DNA of 64,000 nucleotides from Streptomyces venezuelae (GCF_008642275.1 NZ_CP029189.1:5182501-5246500), one strand, 5' to 3'. Positions 10,172 through 20,107 are shown, counted from the first letter of the stretch. The notes: generated by a model not told the origin, from the letters alone. A program made the numbers and translations.

Positions 10172-11647
10172 ATGAGGCATGTCCATATTCCTGCGCAAAG
10201 AGTGGCCAGAGCGGCCAGGGGGTCCCTTGCGCCCGCACGGCGCCTCGGAGACAAGGCCCGCTGGTACCGCCCGGCCGCCATCGCCGCCGACTTCCTCGGC
10301 GCCGCGATCCCGGTAGGGCTCGTCTTCGACGCCGCGCAGCAGGTCCGGCCCGTCTACTGCGCCCTGGCCGCCGCCGTGGCGTGGACCGGGGTCCAGGCAC
10401 TGCGCCGGCGCTACGCGACCCGCGTGCTCGGGGAGTCGCGCGGCGTGCTGCCGGTCGTACACGACTGGCTGATTCTGATCGGCGTCCTGGCCGTGGCACG
10501 TGTGGTGACCGAAGAGGCCACCCCCCGGCTGTCCGCTCTCGGGGCGCTGCTGCCCGCTCTGCTCATCACCGTCGCCGTCCACAAGCTGACCTACCGGCAC
10601 CTCTCGGCCGCCCGCCGCGAGGCGCAGGCCGTCAGCCGCGTCCTGGTCGTCGGCGAGCCCGACGCGGCCGAGGACGTCATCGCACACCTCTCCGCCCGCA
10701 CCGACCACCCGTACGTCGTCGTCGGCGTGGTGCCGGTCGGTGCCGGGCCGCTCGTCAGCGGGGTCCCGGTGGCGGCGCGGCTCGACGGACGGGCCCCCGA
10801 GGCCCCGAACGGCGACTCCGCGGCCGTGCTCGGCGCCGTCGCCAGCCACCACGCCGACCTGGTGCTGGTGGCCCCCGGCGTGCGGATCACGGGGGAGCGG
10901 CTGCGCCGCATCGCCTGGGCCCTGCACGACACCGGTCTGGAACTCGCGGTCTTCCCCGGCCTGGTGGAGGTCTCCGTGAAGCGGCTGGAGACCCTGTCCG
11001 CCGGCGGGCTCGCCGTGCTGCGGGTGGCGCCGCCCGTCAGCCGCGGCGTGCAGACCCTGCTCAAGTCCGCCCTCGACCGCGTCGGAGCCGCGGCCGGACT
11101 GCTGCTGCTCTCCCCGGTCCTGCTGGGGATCGTCCTGGCCATTCGGCTCGGCTCGCGCGGTCCGGCCTTCTACCGGCAGCGGCGGATCGGCCGCGACGGG
11201 GTCCCGTTCGTCATGTGGAAGTTCCGCACGATGGTCGTGGACGCCGACGCCCTCAAGGCCGAGCTGTCCGGGTCCAACGAGAACGACGGCCTGATGTTCA
11301 AGATGCGCCGCGACCCCCGGGTGACCCGGGTGGGCCGGCTGCTGCGCCGCACCTCGCTGGACGAGCTGCCACAGCTCATCAACGTGATGATCGGCGACAT
11401 GTCACTGGTCGGCCCGCGCCCGCCGCTTCCGGAGGAGGTGGCGGAGTACGACGAGGTCGAGCTGCGCCGGCTCACCGTGCGGCCCGGGATGACGGGACTG
11501 TGGCAGATCAGCGGCAGATCCGACCTGTCCTGGGACGAGACCATCCAGCTCGACCTGCAGTACGTGGACAACTGGTCCTTCACCAGTGACGTCGACGTCA
11601 TGGGCCGCACGCTCCGCGCCGTCGTAGACGGTCGCGGAGCGTACTGA
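10172..11647 (+). CDS. Polyisoprenyl-phosphate sugar-1-phosphate transferase (exopolysaccharide initiation)
   Basis: The 491-residue product is a membrane glycosylphosphotransferase of the WbaP/CpsE class. It loads the first sugar phosphate onto undecaprenyl phosphate. Four N-terminal membrane segments come first, then a CoA-binding-like Rossmann region ([16 protein letters not shown]), a fifth membrane helix ([20 protein letters not shown]), and the bacterial sugar transferase domain with [38 protein letters not shown] and [13 protein letters not shown]. The ATG at 10172 follows an AGGGGGG. It opens the polysaccharide region; fcl lies just downstream on the other strand. The acceptor sugar cannot be read from sequence. 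Confidence 0.93.
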   Translation: MRHVHIPAQRVARAARGSLAPARRLGDKARWYRPAAIAADFLGAAIPVGLVFDAAQQVRPVYCALAAAVAWTGVQALRRRYATRVLGESRGVLPVVHDWLILIGVLAVARVVTEEATPRLSALGALLPALLITVAVHKLTYRHLSAARREAQAVSRVLVVGEPDAAEDVIAHLSARTDHPYVVVGVVPVGAGPLVSGVPVAARLDGRAPEAPNGDSAAVLGAVASHHADLVLVAPGVRITGERLRRIAWALHDTGLELAVFPGLVEVSVKRLETLSAGGLAVLRVAPPVSRGVQTLLKSALDRVGAAAGLLLLSPVLLGIVLAIRLGSRGPAFYRQRRIGRDGVPFVMWKFRTMVVDADALKAELSGSNENDGLMFKMRRDPRVTRVGRLLRRTSLDELPQLINVMIGDMSLVGPRPPLPEEVAEYDEVELRRLTVRPGMTGLWQISGRSDLSWDETIQLDLQYVDNWSFTSDVDVMGRTLRAVVDGRGAY

Positions 11648-11669
11648 GGGGCCCGGGCCGCCTGTGCGA

Positions 11670-12614
11670 TCAGCTCTGCTCGCGCCACCACTTGTACGTG
11701 GCGGCGATGCCGTCCCGCAGCGGGACGGCGGGCTTCCAGCCGAGCGACGTCAGGCGGCTCACGTCCAGGAGCTTGCGCGGGGTCCCGTCCGGCTTGGACG
11801 TGTCCCAGGCGAGCCGGCCCTGGAAGCCGGTCACCTCGGCGACCGTCTCGGCCAGTTCCCTGATGGTCAGGTCCTCGCCGCAGCCGATGTTGACGGGCTC
11901 GTCGCCGTCGTAGCCGTTCAGCAGCACGGCGCAGGCCGCGGCCAGGTCGTCCACGTGCAGGAACTCCCGGCGCGGGGTGCCCGAGCCCCACAGCGTGACC
12001 TCGTCCCGGCCCTCGGCGGCGGCCTCGTGGAAGCGCCGGACGAGGGCGGGCAGGACGTGCGAGGTCTCCAGGTCGAAGTTGTCGCCCGGGCCGTAGAGGT
12101 TCGTCGGCATGGCCGAGATGTACGAGGCCCCGTACTGCTTGCGATAGGACTGGACCTGGACGATCCCGGCGATCTTCGCGAGGGCGTAGGCCTCGTTGGT
12201 CGGCTCCAGCGGGCCGGTCAGCAGCGCGTCCTCGCGGATCGGCTGCGGGGCCAGCTTCGGGTAGATGCAGGACGAACCGAGGAACAGCAGCCGGCCCACG
12301 CCGGCGGCATGGGCGCCGCCGATCACGCTGAGCTGGATCTGCAGGTTCTCCTCCAGGAACTGCACCGGGTAGGTGCTGTTGGCCATGATTCCGCCGACCT
12401 TGGCGGCGGCCAGCACCACGGCGTCCGGGCGGACGTCCTTCAGGTACGCGGCGGTCGCGGCGGCGTCGCGCAGGTCGAGGTCGGCCCGGCCCCGGGTGAG
12501 CACCTCGTGGCCGTCGGCGGTCAGCCGCCGGGCGACCGCGGACCCCACGAGGCCGCGGTGGCCCGCGACGAAGACGCGGGCGTTCGGGGGCAGGAGCGGC
12601 AGCGAACTTGTCAT
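11670..12614 (-). CDS. fcl: GDP-L-fucose synthase
   Basis: The 314-residue SDR epimerase/reductase converts GDP-4-keto-6-deoxymannose to GDP-L-fucose with NADPH. Seen: the nucleotide fold [14 protein letters not shown], the family signature [14 protein letters not shown], the catalytic YxxxK in [11 protein letters not shown], and [10 protein letters not shown]. The ATG at 12614 gives the usual length; open reading continues upstream but without family sequence. It is transcribed away from gmd, which makes its substrate, so the pair is divergent rather than in one operon. The end lies 22 bases from the convergent sugar transferase. Confidence 0.94.
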   Translation of the reverse strand: MTSSLPLLPPNARVFVAGHRGLVGSAVARRLTADGHEVLTRGRADLDLRDAAATAAYLKDVRPDAVVLAAAKVGGIMANSTYPVQFLEENLQIQLSVIGGAHAAGVGRLLFLGSSCIYPKLAPQPIREDALLTGPLEPTNEAYALAKIAGIVQVQSYRKQYGASYISAMPTNLYGPGDNFDLETSHVLPALVRRFHEAAAEGRDEVTLWGSGTPRREFLHVDDLAAACAVLLNGYDGDEPVNIGCGEDLTIRELAETVAEVTGFQGRLAWDTSKPDGTPRKLLDVSRLTSLGWKPAVPLRDGIAATYKWWREQS

Positions 12615-13166
12615 ACCGCCGATGATGCCAGTCCGCTCCCGCGGGAGCCGCAGCGGTCCACGGCCCGGGCCACGGTCCCGGCTGCGGTCCAGGCCCCGGC
12701 CGGGCCGGACCCGGCCGCCGGCCGGAGGCCGTGCCCAGGGGGCCTCACGGTGCGGGGCGTTGCCCCGGGCCGTACGGCCGGCCCGTACGCGGCCGCCGGC
12801 CCGGCTCCGGCCCTGCGGGTGCTGTCGTCGGTCCGGGGGTGCCCCCGGCGGACCTCGCGTCCCGAGCGGCGGCGCCCCGGCACCCACGGGCGGCCCGGGT
12901 CCGGGGGCGTCCGGCCCTCGCCCCGCGCTCCGGCGGGGGCAGCCGATCCCGTCCCGGATCCGCCGCCGGAACCGGGAGCGGTACGGCCCGCGTCAGGAGC
13001 ACACGACGGCCCCCGCCCCGCCGGGGCGGTCCGGGGGCGGCCGTGTACGGTAACGCAATCCGGGCCGCGGCCGGGCCGCCCGGTGCGACGCCACACGGCC
13101 CGCTCCGCACCCGCCCCGGGGCACCGCCTCACCACGACCGACAGAAACAACCAGCAAGGGGACCCC
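12615..13166. promoter_or_regulatory. GC-extreme divergent region between fcl and gmd
   Basis: The 552 bases are visibly richer in GC than the genes around them. They are open in several frames only because stops are rare at this composition. Short GGCCGTACGGCC-like palindromes occur near 12769-12795. A -10-like TACGGT at 13046-13051 reads toward gmd. I see no gene. The region probably holds the promoters that coordinate the two GDP-fucose enzymes. Confidence 0.45.
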
Positions 13167-14180
13167 ATGGGCAAGACCGCACTGATCACCGGCGTCACGG
13201 GACAGGACGGCTCCTACCTCGCCGAGCTCCTGCTCTCCAAGGGCTACACGGTGCACGGGCTCGTGCGGCGGTCCTCCAGCTTCAACACGGAGCGGGTCGA
13301 CCACATCTACCAGGACCCGCAGACCGCCAACCGGTCCTTCGTCCTGCACCACGCCGACCTCTCGGACGGCGTGGCCCTCGTGAACCTGCTCCGCGACATA
13401 CGCCCCGACGAGGTCTACAACCTCGGCGCGCAGTCCCACGTCCGCGTCTCCTTCGACGCCCCGCTCTACACGGGCGACGTGACCGGCCTCGGCGCGCTGC
13501 GGCTGCTGGAGGCCATCCGGGCCAGCGGTGTCGACACCCGTATCTACCAGGCCTCGTCCTCCGAGATGTTCGGCGCCACCCCGCCCCCGCAGAACGAGGC
13601 CACCCCGTTCCACCCGCGCAGCCCGTACGGCGCCGCGAAGGTCTTCGCGTACTGGACCACGGTGAACTACCGCGAGGCGTACGACATGTTCGCCGTCAAC
13701 GGGATCCTCTTCAACCACGAGTCCCCGCGCCGCGGCGAGACCTTCGTGACCCGCAAGATCACCCGCGCGGTGGCCCGCATCAAGGCCGGTCTCCAGGACC
13801 ACCTCTACCTCGGCAACCTCGACGCGGTGCGCGACTGGGGCTACGCCCCGGAGTACGTGGACGCCATGTGGCGGATGCTCCAGCAGGACGAGCCCACCGA
13901 CTACGTCGTCGCCACGGGGGTGGCCGCGACCGTCCGCGAGTTCGTGGAGTCCTCCTTCTCGCACGCCGGTCTCGACTGGACCGAGCACGTGCGGTACGAC
14001 GCCAAGTACGAGCGCCCGAGCGAGGTCGACGCCCTCATCGGCGACGCGTCCAAGGCCCATGACCTGCTTGGCTGGAAGCCGACGGTCCTGGTTGCGGAAC
14101 TGGCGCAGATCATGGTTGACGCCGACATCCGTCAGGTCGAGGACCAACTGGCGGGTGTGACGGTCCGCATCGACCGCTGA
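13167..14180 (+). CDS. gmd: GDP-mannose 4,6-dehydratase
   Basis: The 337-residue SDR dehydratase makes GDP-4-keto-6-deoxy-D-mannose, the precursor of GDP-fucose or GDP-rhamnose. Motifs: [16 protein letters not shown] (cofactor loop), [20 protein letters not shown], the active-site block [10 protein letters not shown], and YGAAK for the catalytic Tyr and Lys. [18 protein letters not shown] is a hallmark of Gmd. The ATG at 13167 has AAGGGGA at good distance. With fcl next door the likely product is GDP-L-fucose, used by the glycosyltransferases of this locus. Confidence 0.96.
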   Translation: MGKTALITGVTGQDGSYLAELLLSKGYTVHGLVRRSSSFNTERVDHIYQDPQTANRSFVLHHADLSDGVALVNLLRDIRPDEVYNLGAQSHVRVSFDAPLYTGDVTGLGALRLLEAIRASGVDTRIYQASSSEMFGATPPPQNEATPFHPRSPYGAAKVFAYWTTVNYREAYDMFAVNGILFNHESPRRGETFVTRKITRAVARIKAGLQDHLYLGNLDAVRDWGYAPEYVDAMWRMLQQDEPTDYVVATGVAATVREFVESSFSHAGLDWTEHVRYDAKYERPSEVDALIGDASKAHDLLGWKPTVLVAELAQIMVDADIRQVEDQLAGVTVRIDR

Positions 14181-14426
14181 GGCCTTATATTTCCCCTACG
14201 GTTTGCCGTGTTCCGGTCATACTCCGCAGCTCTGCGGGGGTGTGGCCGGGGTAAACCTGCCGTATGTCCCTTGTGCACCCTCCATGCTGAACCTGTTGAT
14301 TCCAAGTTGGTATGCAATGGGTCAAGAGAGGTGACCGGGCCTTCATATGAGCCCTAGTCTGCGCCAGTACATATGGCTGTTCGGATAGTTCCAGCCATCA
14401 AACCGGGCAATTGCCCTGGGGGGCTC
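14181..14426 (+). promoter_or_regulatory. Upstream region of the large secreted protein
   Basis: The 246 bases are relatively AT-rich for this genome. A small perfect hairpin, CCGCAG...CTGCGG, is at 14226-14239, possibly the end of the gmd transcript. A -10-like TAGTCT lies at about 14354. No gene is seen. Confidence 0.35.
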
Positions 14427-17210
14427 ATGCGTAGATCCAGAGGGCTGACTGCCGCCCTCGTACTGTCACTGGCCGGTGCGGGCACCGGCATAGGCCTGGT
14501 GCTGATGCCGCAGGCGTCCGCCATCACGGCACCGGTGGCATTCACCGCCGACGAACTGCCGACCTGGCAGACGAACGGCGTCGTCTGGGCGATGGCCCAG
14601 GCCAACGGCACCGTCTTCGCCGGCGGTACCTTCTCGGCCGTCCGTCCGCCCGAGGGCGTGGCCGGCGCGGAGCAGAACGCCGTGAACTTCGTGGCGCTCG
14701 ACGCCGCCACCGGCAATCCCACCTCCTGCAAGCTGGCCTTCACCATCGGCGAAGGCACGGCGACCGTCCGTACGCTGGTCGTCTCGAACGACAAGAAGAC
14801 CCTCTACGCGGGCGGGTACTTCGGCGCCGTCAACGGCACCCCGGTCTCCAGCCTCGCCGCGATCGACATCGCGAGCTGCACCCCCAAGGCATCGTTCCAC
14901 CCGAGCTTCCCCGCCACCGTGCGCGCGCTCGCCGTCACCGACGACACCCTGTACGCGGGCGGCGACTTCAACGCCGTCGAGGGCCAGACCCGCGAGCGGT
15001 TCGCCGCCGTGGACGCCACCTCCGGTGCGCTGAAGCCCTTCGTCGCCAACGTCGACGAGCCGGGCCGCGCCGTCGAGGTCACCCCCGACGGCAAGAACGT
15101 GCTGCTCGGCGGTGACTTCTTCACCGTCAACGGCTCCAACAGCCACGCTCTGGCCGTGGTCAACGCCACCACGGGTGCGGTCACCAAGACGTACAGCAAC
15201 ATCCCGTCGAACTCGGTCGTCAAGGACATCTCCACCGACGACACCGGCTTCTACACCGGCCACGAGGGCTCCGGCGGCGGCGTCTTCGACGGCCGCATCG
15301 GCCTGCGCCTGAGCGACTTCACCGAGAAGTGGCGCGACCGCTGCCTCGGCGCCACCCAGTTCGTCCTGCCGTACGAGGGAGTGCTCTACAGCTCCTCGCA
15401 CGGGCACGACTGCTCCACCGAGCTGGAGTTCCCCGACGGCAAGCGGAACTTCCTGCTGGCCCAGCCGACCAACCACGAAGGCGCCGCCCCCGCGCCCGTG
15501 GACGGCTTCGTGCGCGGCCCGGGCAAGCTCGGCTGGCACCCCACCGCCAACGACGGCATGGACGGCACCGAGGGCATCGGCCCACGCGTCATGGCCGTGG
15601 CGGAGAAGAACGACACCAAGTACATGTGGGTCGGCGGTGAGTTCACCCTCATCAACGGCAAGCCGCAGTGGGGCCTGACCCGCTTCGCCTCGAAGGGTGA
15701 CGTCGGCGCCCCGACCACCCCGGTGGCCAGCGCCTCCAGCGTCAAGCCCGGCGAGGCCCAGGTCCGCTGGCGCACCAGCTACGACGCGGACGACAGCAAG
15801 CTGACGTACCGCATCTACCGCAACGGCTCCGCCACCCCGGCCGCCACCGTCACCGCCAGCTCGCTGGAGTGGGAGCGTCCCCAGGCCTCCTGGAACGACA
15901 CCACGGTCAAGGCCGGCCAGAGCTACACCTACCGGGTGACCGCGACCGACGCCGCCGGCAACACCAGCGCCCTGTCGGCCGTCGCCTCGGTGACCGTCCC
16001 GACCTCGGTCCAGTCCTACCCGAACCAGGTCCGTGCCGACGGCGCCGACCTGTACTGGCGCTACGACGACGCGGTCAGCCCCTACGTCGCCGACTCCTCG
16101 GTGTCCGGCAACCGCAGCGGCATCCAGCTCAACGCCCCCGCCCTGAAGCAGTCGCCCGGCGCCGTCTCCGGCAGCACGGCGATGGGCTTCAACGGGACCA
16201 GCCAGCAGGTGTACAGCGACCGCCGTCAGACGGTCGGCAACGCCTTCACCGTCGAGACCTGGTTCAAGACGAACACCACGCGCGGCGGCAAGCTCATCGG
16301 CTTCGGCAACAACCAGGCCCGCAACAGCGGTACGTACGACCGCCAGATCTACATGACCAACACCGGTCGCCTGGTCTTCGGCGTCTACAACGGCTCGACC
16401 CGCACCGTCACCACGGGCCTGTTCGAGACGTACAACGACAACAAGTGGCACCACGTGGTCGGCACCCAGGGCCCCGGCGGCATCACGCTGTACGTCGACG
16501 GCCAGAACAAGGGCTCCCTGAACGCCACGAGCACCACCAACATCGCGGGCTACTGGCACGTCGGCGGCGACAACCTCGCCAACTGGCCGACCCGTCCGAC
16601 GAGCAACTTCTTCGCGGGTCAGCTCGACGAGACGGCCGTCTACCCGTCGGCGCTCACCCAGGCCCAGGTCAAGAGCCACTTCGACCTGGCCAAGGCGCCC
16701 ACCGACACGGTCTCCGCGGTCAAGACGACCGAGGACACCTACGTCAACCAGGGCGCTCCGAGCGCCGCCAACGGCGCGTCGACCTCGCTCGCGGTCCGCG
16801 GCAGCGGCTCGCTGTACGAGACGTACATGCGCTTCAACCTGCCGGCCGCCCCGGCCGGCCAGGTCCTGAAGTCCGCCTCGCTGCAGATCAAGACCAGCAC
16901 GCAGGCGAACGCCGGTACCACGGACACCGTGAAGGTGGTCCCGGTCACCGGTAACTGGACGGGCGCGGGTACGACCTTCAACACCAAGCCCACCCTCGGC
17001 ACCACCCCGCTCGGCACCCTCGCGGGCGTGCCGGAGGGCTCCGCGGTGCACAACGTGGAGCTGGACACCGCCGCGGTCACCGCCGCGCTGGGCACCAGCT
17101 ACGGCCTGGGCCTGACGAGCACGGGCACCGACCCGCTGTGGATCTGGTCCTCCGAGGCCACGGCGGCGGAGGGTACTCCGCAGCTGGTCCTCACCTTCGG
17201 CGCGAAGTAA
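14427..17210 (+). CDS. Large secreted propeller / FN3 / LamG / DNRLRE protein
   Basis: The 927-residue exported protein starts MRRSRGLTAALVLSLAG and has a signal peptide ending near ASA. Order: a beta-propeller of repeated 'AGGxF..VNG' blades (about 35-430), a fibronectin type III domain (about 440-530), a LamG/concanavalin-like lectin domain (about 545-755, TVETWFKTNTTRGGKLIGFG), and a C-terminal DNRLRE/CBM96-like domain (about 765-927) ending WIWSSEATAAEGTPQLVLTF. Such domains bind carbohydrate or act as adhesive modules. No catalytic motif is seen. Its position inside the polysaccharide cluster suggests it binds or organises the exported polymer; that is inference. The ATG at 14427 follows CTGGGGGGC. 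Confidence 0.88.
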   Translation: MRRSRGLTAALVLSLAGAGTGIGLVLMPQASAITAPVAFTADELPTWQTNGVVWAMAQANGTVFAGGTFSAVRPPEGVAGAEQNAVNFVALDAATGNPTSCKLAFTIGEGTATVRTLVVSNDKKTLYAGGYFGAVNGTPVSSLAAIDIASCTPKASFHPSFPATVRALAVTDDTLYAGGDFNAVEGQTRERFAAVDATSGALKPFVANVDEPGRAVEVTPDGKNVLLGGDFFTVNGSNSHALAVVNATTGAVTKTYSNIPSNSVVKDISTDDTGFYTGHEGSGGGVFDGRIGLRLSDFTEKWRDRCLGATQFVLPYEGVLYSSSHGHDCSTELEFPDGKRNFLLAQPTNHEGAAPAPVDGFVRGPGKLGWHPTANDGMDGTEGIGPRVMAVAEKNDTKYMWVGGEFTLINGKPQWGLTRFASKGDVGAPTTPVASASSVKPGEAQVRWRTSYDADDSKLTYRIYRNGSATPAATVTASSLEWERPQASWNDTTVKAGQSYTYRVTATDAAGNTSALSAVASVTVPTSVQSYPNQVRADGADLYWRYDDAVSPYVADSSVSGNRSGIQLNAPALKQSPGAVSGSTAMGFNGTSQQVYSDRRQTVGNAFTVETWFKTNTTRGGKLIGFGNNQARNSGTYDRQIYMTNTGRLVFGVYNGSTRTVTTGLFETYNDNKWHHVVGTQGPGGITLYVDGQNKGSLNATSTTNIAGYWHVGGDNLANWPTRPTSNFFAGQLDETAVYPSALTQAQVKSHFDLAKAPTDTVSAVKTTEDTYVNQGAPSAANGASTSLAVRGSGSLYETYMRFNLPAAPAGQVLKSASLQIKTSTQANAGTTDTVKVVPVTGNWTGAGTTFNTKPTLGTTPLGTLAGVPEGSAVHNVELDTAAVTAALGTSYGLGLTSTGTDPLWIWSSEATAAEGTPQLVLTFGAK

Positions 17211-17243
17211 GCGACGACAACCGAAACAACCGCCTGACGGCGT

Positions 17244-17275
17244 GCGGGGTCCGGCTCTCTGTGGCCGGGCCCCGC
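17244..17275 (+). terminator. Hairpin terminator
   Basis: GCGGGG-t-CCGGC pairs with GCCGG-g-CCCCGC around an 8-base loop, 34 bases past the stop of the large secreted protein. Confidence 0.6.
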
Positions 17276-17306
17276 TGCACACCCCCTTGAGTACGGGAGC
17301 CATCCG

Positions 17307-17981
17307 ATGTACCGACGCTCCGCAGCGGCTGCTGTCCTGCTGACCGCCGCCCTGACGCTGACCGCCTGCAGTTCGGGCGGGGACAAGGCCGAATCCGGCG
17401 CCTCGCCGAAGCCTCCGGCCTCGTCGTCGGCCCCCGACCCGGCGGATGCTGCCCCGCAGCCGTCGACCGACCCGAACGCGAAGCCGACCGGCCCCGTCCT
17501 GCCGGACGCGAAGCTCACCCCGAAGACGGGCAGCTTCACGGCGGAGGAGAAGAAGTACCTGAGCGGGCGGGTCCCCGACAAGGTCGACCCGGCGTCCGTG
17601 CTGCAGGGCGGCCAGGACGCCTGCCAGCGGGTGCAGCGCACCGCGAAGCACGACAAGGACGCGGCGACCGGAGCCGTCATCACCGGCGAGATCCCGGGCG
17701 CCAAGGACGCGATCACCCTCCTGTGCCCGGACCAGAAGCCGATCCTCGCCGCGGCGGAGAAGGGCTTCCCCGAAGGCCCCCGGACCTCGCCCGCCGCGGG
17801 CAGCTACCGCGCGCTCACCCAGGCCACGAACTGCACCTGGGAGGCCAAGGGCAAGGACGGCGCCACCCTCGCCTCGGGCCCCGAGACCCCGCCCAAGGCC
17901 GGCGACAAGATCACGGCGACGATCCCGGCCGGGACGGCGGAGTTCAACTCCTCGGGCTGCTACGCCTGGATCCCCGCGTAG
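17307..17981 (+). CDS. Putative lipoprotein, unknown function
   Basis: The 224-residue product begins MYRRSAAAAVLLTAALTLTAC, with a lipobox (LTAC) that should be lipidated and anchored on the outer membrane face. A low-complexity Pro/Ala/Ser/Asp linker (about 25-70) precedes a folded region. Four further cysteines (DACQR, LLCPD, TNCTW and SGCYAW) could form two disulfides. The family is not recognised. It follows the large secreted protein on the same strand after a terminator-like hairpin and is followed by its own. GGAG lies 8 bases before the ATG. A role with the polysaccharide is only suggested by location. Confidence 0.75.
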   Translation: MYRRSAAAAVLLTAALTLTACSSGGDKAESGASPKPPASSSAPDPADAAPQPSTDPNAKPTGPVLPDAKLTPKTGSFTAEEKKYLSGRVPDKVDPASVLQGGQDACQRVQRTAKHDKDAATGAVITGEIPGAKDAITLLCPDQKPILAAAEKGFPEGPRTSPAAGSYRALTQATNCTWEAKGKDGATLASGPETPPKAGDKITATIPAGTAEFNSSGCYAWIPA

Positions 17982-17992
17982 CCGCCCCCCTG

Positions 17993-18034
17993 ACGCCCCC
18001 GAGGACCGGACTCCCGGCCCCCGGGGGCGTTTTC
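17993..18034 (+). terminator. Rho-independent terminator
   Basis: ACGCCCCCGAGG pairs with CCCGGGGGCGT and is followed directly by TTTT. It lies 12 bases past the lipoprotein stop. Confidence 0.8.
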
Positions 18035-18090
18035 ATGCCCGGAACCCGGGTACCCGCGCGGACACAGTCCCGACAGCGGAAGGCGGATCC

Positions 18091-18306
18091 ATGGGCATCG
18101 GCGGATGCATCGTCCTGATCGTGGTGGGTGCCATCCTCACCTTCGCGAGCGACTGGGAGCTGGAGAGCGTCAACCTCGACCTGGTCGGCCTGATCATGAT
18201 GGCGGTCGGCGGAATCGGCCTCGCCGTGTACATGAGCGTCTACAAACGCCGCCGGGCCACGGGCGCCATCCCGGTGGTCGAGGAACACCGCCGGGACGTC
18301 ATCTGA
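18091..18306 (+). CDS. Small membrane protein, DUF6458-like
   Basis: The 71-residue product has two predicted membrane helices: GIGGCIVLIVVGAILTFA (about 2-20) and LIMMAVGGIGLAVYMSVY (about 33-50). A short extracytoplasmic loop lies between them and a basic tail (KRRRATG) follows. It resembles the widespread actinobacterial DUF6458 family, whose function is unknown. The ATG at 18091 follows AAGGCGG. It converges on the glycosyltransferase gene across a hairpin, so it is probably monocistronic and not part of polysaccharide synthesis. Confidence 0.8.
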   Translation: MGIGGCIVLIVVGAILTFASDWELESVNLDLVGLIMMAVGGIGLAVYMSVYKRRRATGAIPVVEEHRRDVI

Positions 18307-18310
18307 CGCT

Positions 18311-18330
18311 GCGGCAGGAGTTCCTGCCGC
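18311..18330. terminator. Convergent hairpin
   Basis: GCGGCAGGA and TCCTGCCGC form a perfect 9-base stem with a two-base spacer. It lies between the DUF6458-like gene and the convergent glycosyltransferase. Confidence 0.55.
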
Positions 18331-18347
18331 CCGTGACCGCGGTCGCC

Positions 18348-19475
18348 TCAGCGGCGGATGCCCTCGTACACCGGAAGAAGGGTGTCCAGGACGGCGTCCA
18401 TGGAGAAGGACCCGGCAGCCAGCTTGCGGGCCGAGCGCGAGGCCTCGTCGTTCGCGGCCGGGTCCAGGAGCTCCAGGACGGCGGCGGACACGCCGCCCGG
18501 GCCGGGGTCGACCGCGCGCCCGGCACCGGTGCGGCCGATGTCGCGGGCCAGGCCGTTGGAGTGGGTCACGACCGTGGGAACGCCCACCGAGAGGGCTTCC
18601 AGCACCGACATGGGGAACGGCTCGTCCACCGACGGCAGTACGTAGACGTGCGCCCGGCGCAGTTCGGCGAGGACCTGCGCACTGGACAGGGCACCCGGCA
18701 CGGTGAACCGGTCGGTGAGACCCAGCGCCCCGATCCGGGCCCGTACGGCGGCCAGCTCGCCCTCGTCCGGGCCCGCGACCACGAAGTGCGCGTCCGGGTG
18801 CGCCGCGAGCACCGCGGGGGCCGCGTCCACGAAGTCGACCGGCCGCTTGCGGGACTGCAGGCGCGCCGAGTACAGGATGCGCGGCGGGCCGCTCAGCGGG
18901 GGCCGCTCCTCCTGCGCCGGGGTCCCGTTGACCAGGCGGACCGCCTGCGCCAGGGGCGGCGCGCCGACCACCGCGTCCAGCCCTGCCCGCTCGTGCGGGG
19001 TCAGGTACAGCACCGCGTCCGCGCCGCGCAGCAGCCGGCGTACCGCCACCGCGTCCAGCACCTTGGCCAGCAGCTTCTCGCTCGGGTCCACCATGCCGTG
19101 GGTCTGCAGCACCAGCGGCTTGCCCGCCCGCAGCGCCGCCAGCGCCACCGGAAGCGTCACCAGGTCCCGGGCCAGGTGGACGTGTACGACGTCCGCGTCC
19201 CGTACGAGGCGTCCGGCCGAGGCGAGGAGCGCCGGCGAGGTCATCCCGCTGAAGCCGAGGGGGAGCAGCCGGCGGGCCGGGAACAGCCGCGCCGGAACGC
19301 CCTCCACAGAGGTCGGCCACGGGTCGAAGCCCTCGCCGAGCGCGAGCAGCCGCGCCTCGTGACCGCGGGCCCGCAGCCCCTTCGCCAGGTTCAGAGCGAC
19401 CCGGACCGGACCGCCGAAGGCGTGCGAGGGGGAGTGGAGCGTGACGGCGTGCAGCACTTTCATCGCGGCGCTCAC
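18348..19475 (-). CDS. Glycosyltransferase family 4
   Basis: The 375-residue GT-B enzyme probably adds one sugar to the lipid-linked repeat unit at the cytoplasmic face. The N-terminal acceptor half starts MKVLHAVTLHSPSHAFGG. The C-terminal donor half has ILYSARLQSRKRPVDFVDA and the E-x7-E motif in EPFPMSVLEALSVGVPTVV. The GTG at 19475 overlaps the acetyltransferase stop (GTGA) and has GGAGGAG 5 bases upstream, so it is preferred to the ATG at 19463. It forms a translationally coupled pair with the acetyltransferase. Donor and linkage cannot be told from sequence; GDP-fucose is a reasonable candidate given gmd and fcl. Confidence 0.92.
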   Translation of the reverse strand: MSAAMKVLHAVTLHSPSHAFGGPVRVALNLAKGLRARGHEARLLALGEGFDPWPTSVEGVPARLFPARRLLPLGFSGMTSPALLASAGRLVRDADVVHVHLARDLVTLPVALAALRAGKPLVLQTHGMVDPSEKLLAKVLDAVAVRRLLRGADAVLYLTPHERAGLDAVVGAPPLAQAVRLVNGTPAQEERPPLSGPPRILYSARLQSRKRPVDFVDAAPAVLAAHPDAHFVVAGPDEGELAAVRARIGALGLTDRFTVPGALSSAQVLAELRRAHVYVLPSVDEPFPMSVLEALSVGVPTVVTHSNGLARDIGRTGAGRAVDPGPGGVSAAVLELLDPAANDEASRSARKLAAGSFSMDAVLDTLLPVYEGIRR

Positions 19476-20011
19476 TTGGGCTCCTCCACCGGGCGGCGGT
19501 GCCCGTCCTGGGTCTGCAGGGTCAGCTCGGGCAGGTCCTTGTGGACCACGGCGCCGGCCCCGGCGACCGCGCAGCGGCCCACCGTGACCCCGGCGAGCAC
19601 GGTGGCCCGTACCGCCACCCACGCGCCGTCCTCGACCACGATCGGGGCGTTGCGGTAGCGGAAGTCGGCGGCGCGGTGGTCGTGCGAGCCGGTGCACAGC
19701 ATCGCTTCCTGCGAGACGCACACGTTCGCCCCGATGGTCACCGGCTCCAGGTTCAGCAGCCAGGCGCCCTCACCTATCCAGGTGTGGTCCCCGATGTCGA
19801 GCTTCCACGGCCACAGCACCCGTACCCGGTGCCGGATGAGCACGCCCTCGCCGATCCTCGCCCCGAAGGCCCGCAGCAGCGCGACCCTCATCCGGGCCGG
19901 ACAGAACCAGGCCATGAAGACCGTGTTCATCACGGCGAACCAGAGCGCCTGCGTCAGCAGTCCGCGCCCCTTGTCGTACCCGGCCAGCGTGAAGGAAGGA
20001 AGATCACGCAA
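19472..20011 (-). CDS. WcaF-like hexapeptide-repeat acetyltransferase
   Basis: The 179-residue product has a left-handed beta-helix fold (IGEGVLIRHRVRV, IGDHTWIGEGAWLL, IGANVCVSQEAML, VAVRATVLAGVTVG). It resembles the WcaF family of colanic acid O-acetyltransferases, down to CTGSHDH and FRYRNAPIVVEDGAWV. It likely transfers acetyl from acetyl-CoA to a sugar of the repeat unit. No in-frame ATG or GTG exists near the start of homology. The TTG at 20009-20011, preceded by GGGGG, is the best start. It heads a two-gene leftward unit with the glycosyltransferase and is divergent from the polymerase. Confidence 0.85.
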   Translation of the reverse strand: MRDLPSFTLAGYDKGRGLLTQALWFAVMNTVFMAWFCPARMRVALLRAFGARIGEGVLIRHRVRVLWPWKLDIGDHTWIGEGAWLLNLEPVTIGANVCVSQEAMLCTGSHDHRAADFRYRNAPIVVEDGAWVAVRATVLAGVTVGRCAVAGAGAVVHKDLPELTLQTQDGHRRPVEEPK

Positions 20012-20067
20012 CAGAAGCCCCCATCGTGCTCTCGGCCACGGCCTCCCCGGGCGCGGCCCGCTCAGAC

Positions 20068-20073
20068 TAGACT
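20068..20073 (+). promoter_or_regulatory. Possible -10 box for the polymerase gene
   Basis: TAGACT fits TANNNT and lies 34 bases before the GTG at 20108, in the short divergent gap. No convincing -35 is seen. Confidence 0.35.
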
Positions 20074-20107
20074 GCCCGCGGACCAGGCACATCGGGTGGG
20101 GGCGGCA

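Noticed and set aside
12615..13166. Extra coding sequence between fcl and gmd
   Set aside because: All open frames here encode Arg/Pro/Gly-rich strings. The good ribosome site is at gmd, and the family-length start of fcl is at 12614.
14466..17651. A 1061-codon minus-strand open frame opposite the large secreted protein
   Set aside because: It is a mirror of the coding strand with no recognisable domain or ribosome binding site, and it runs through two separate real genes.
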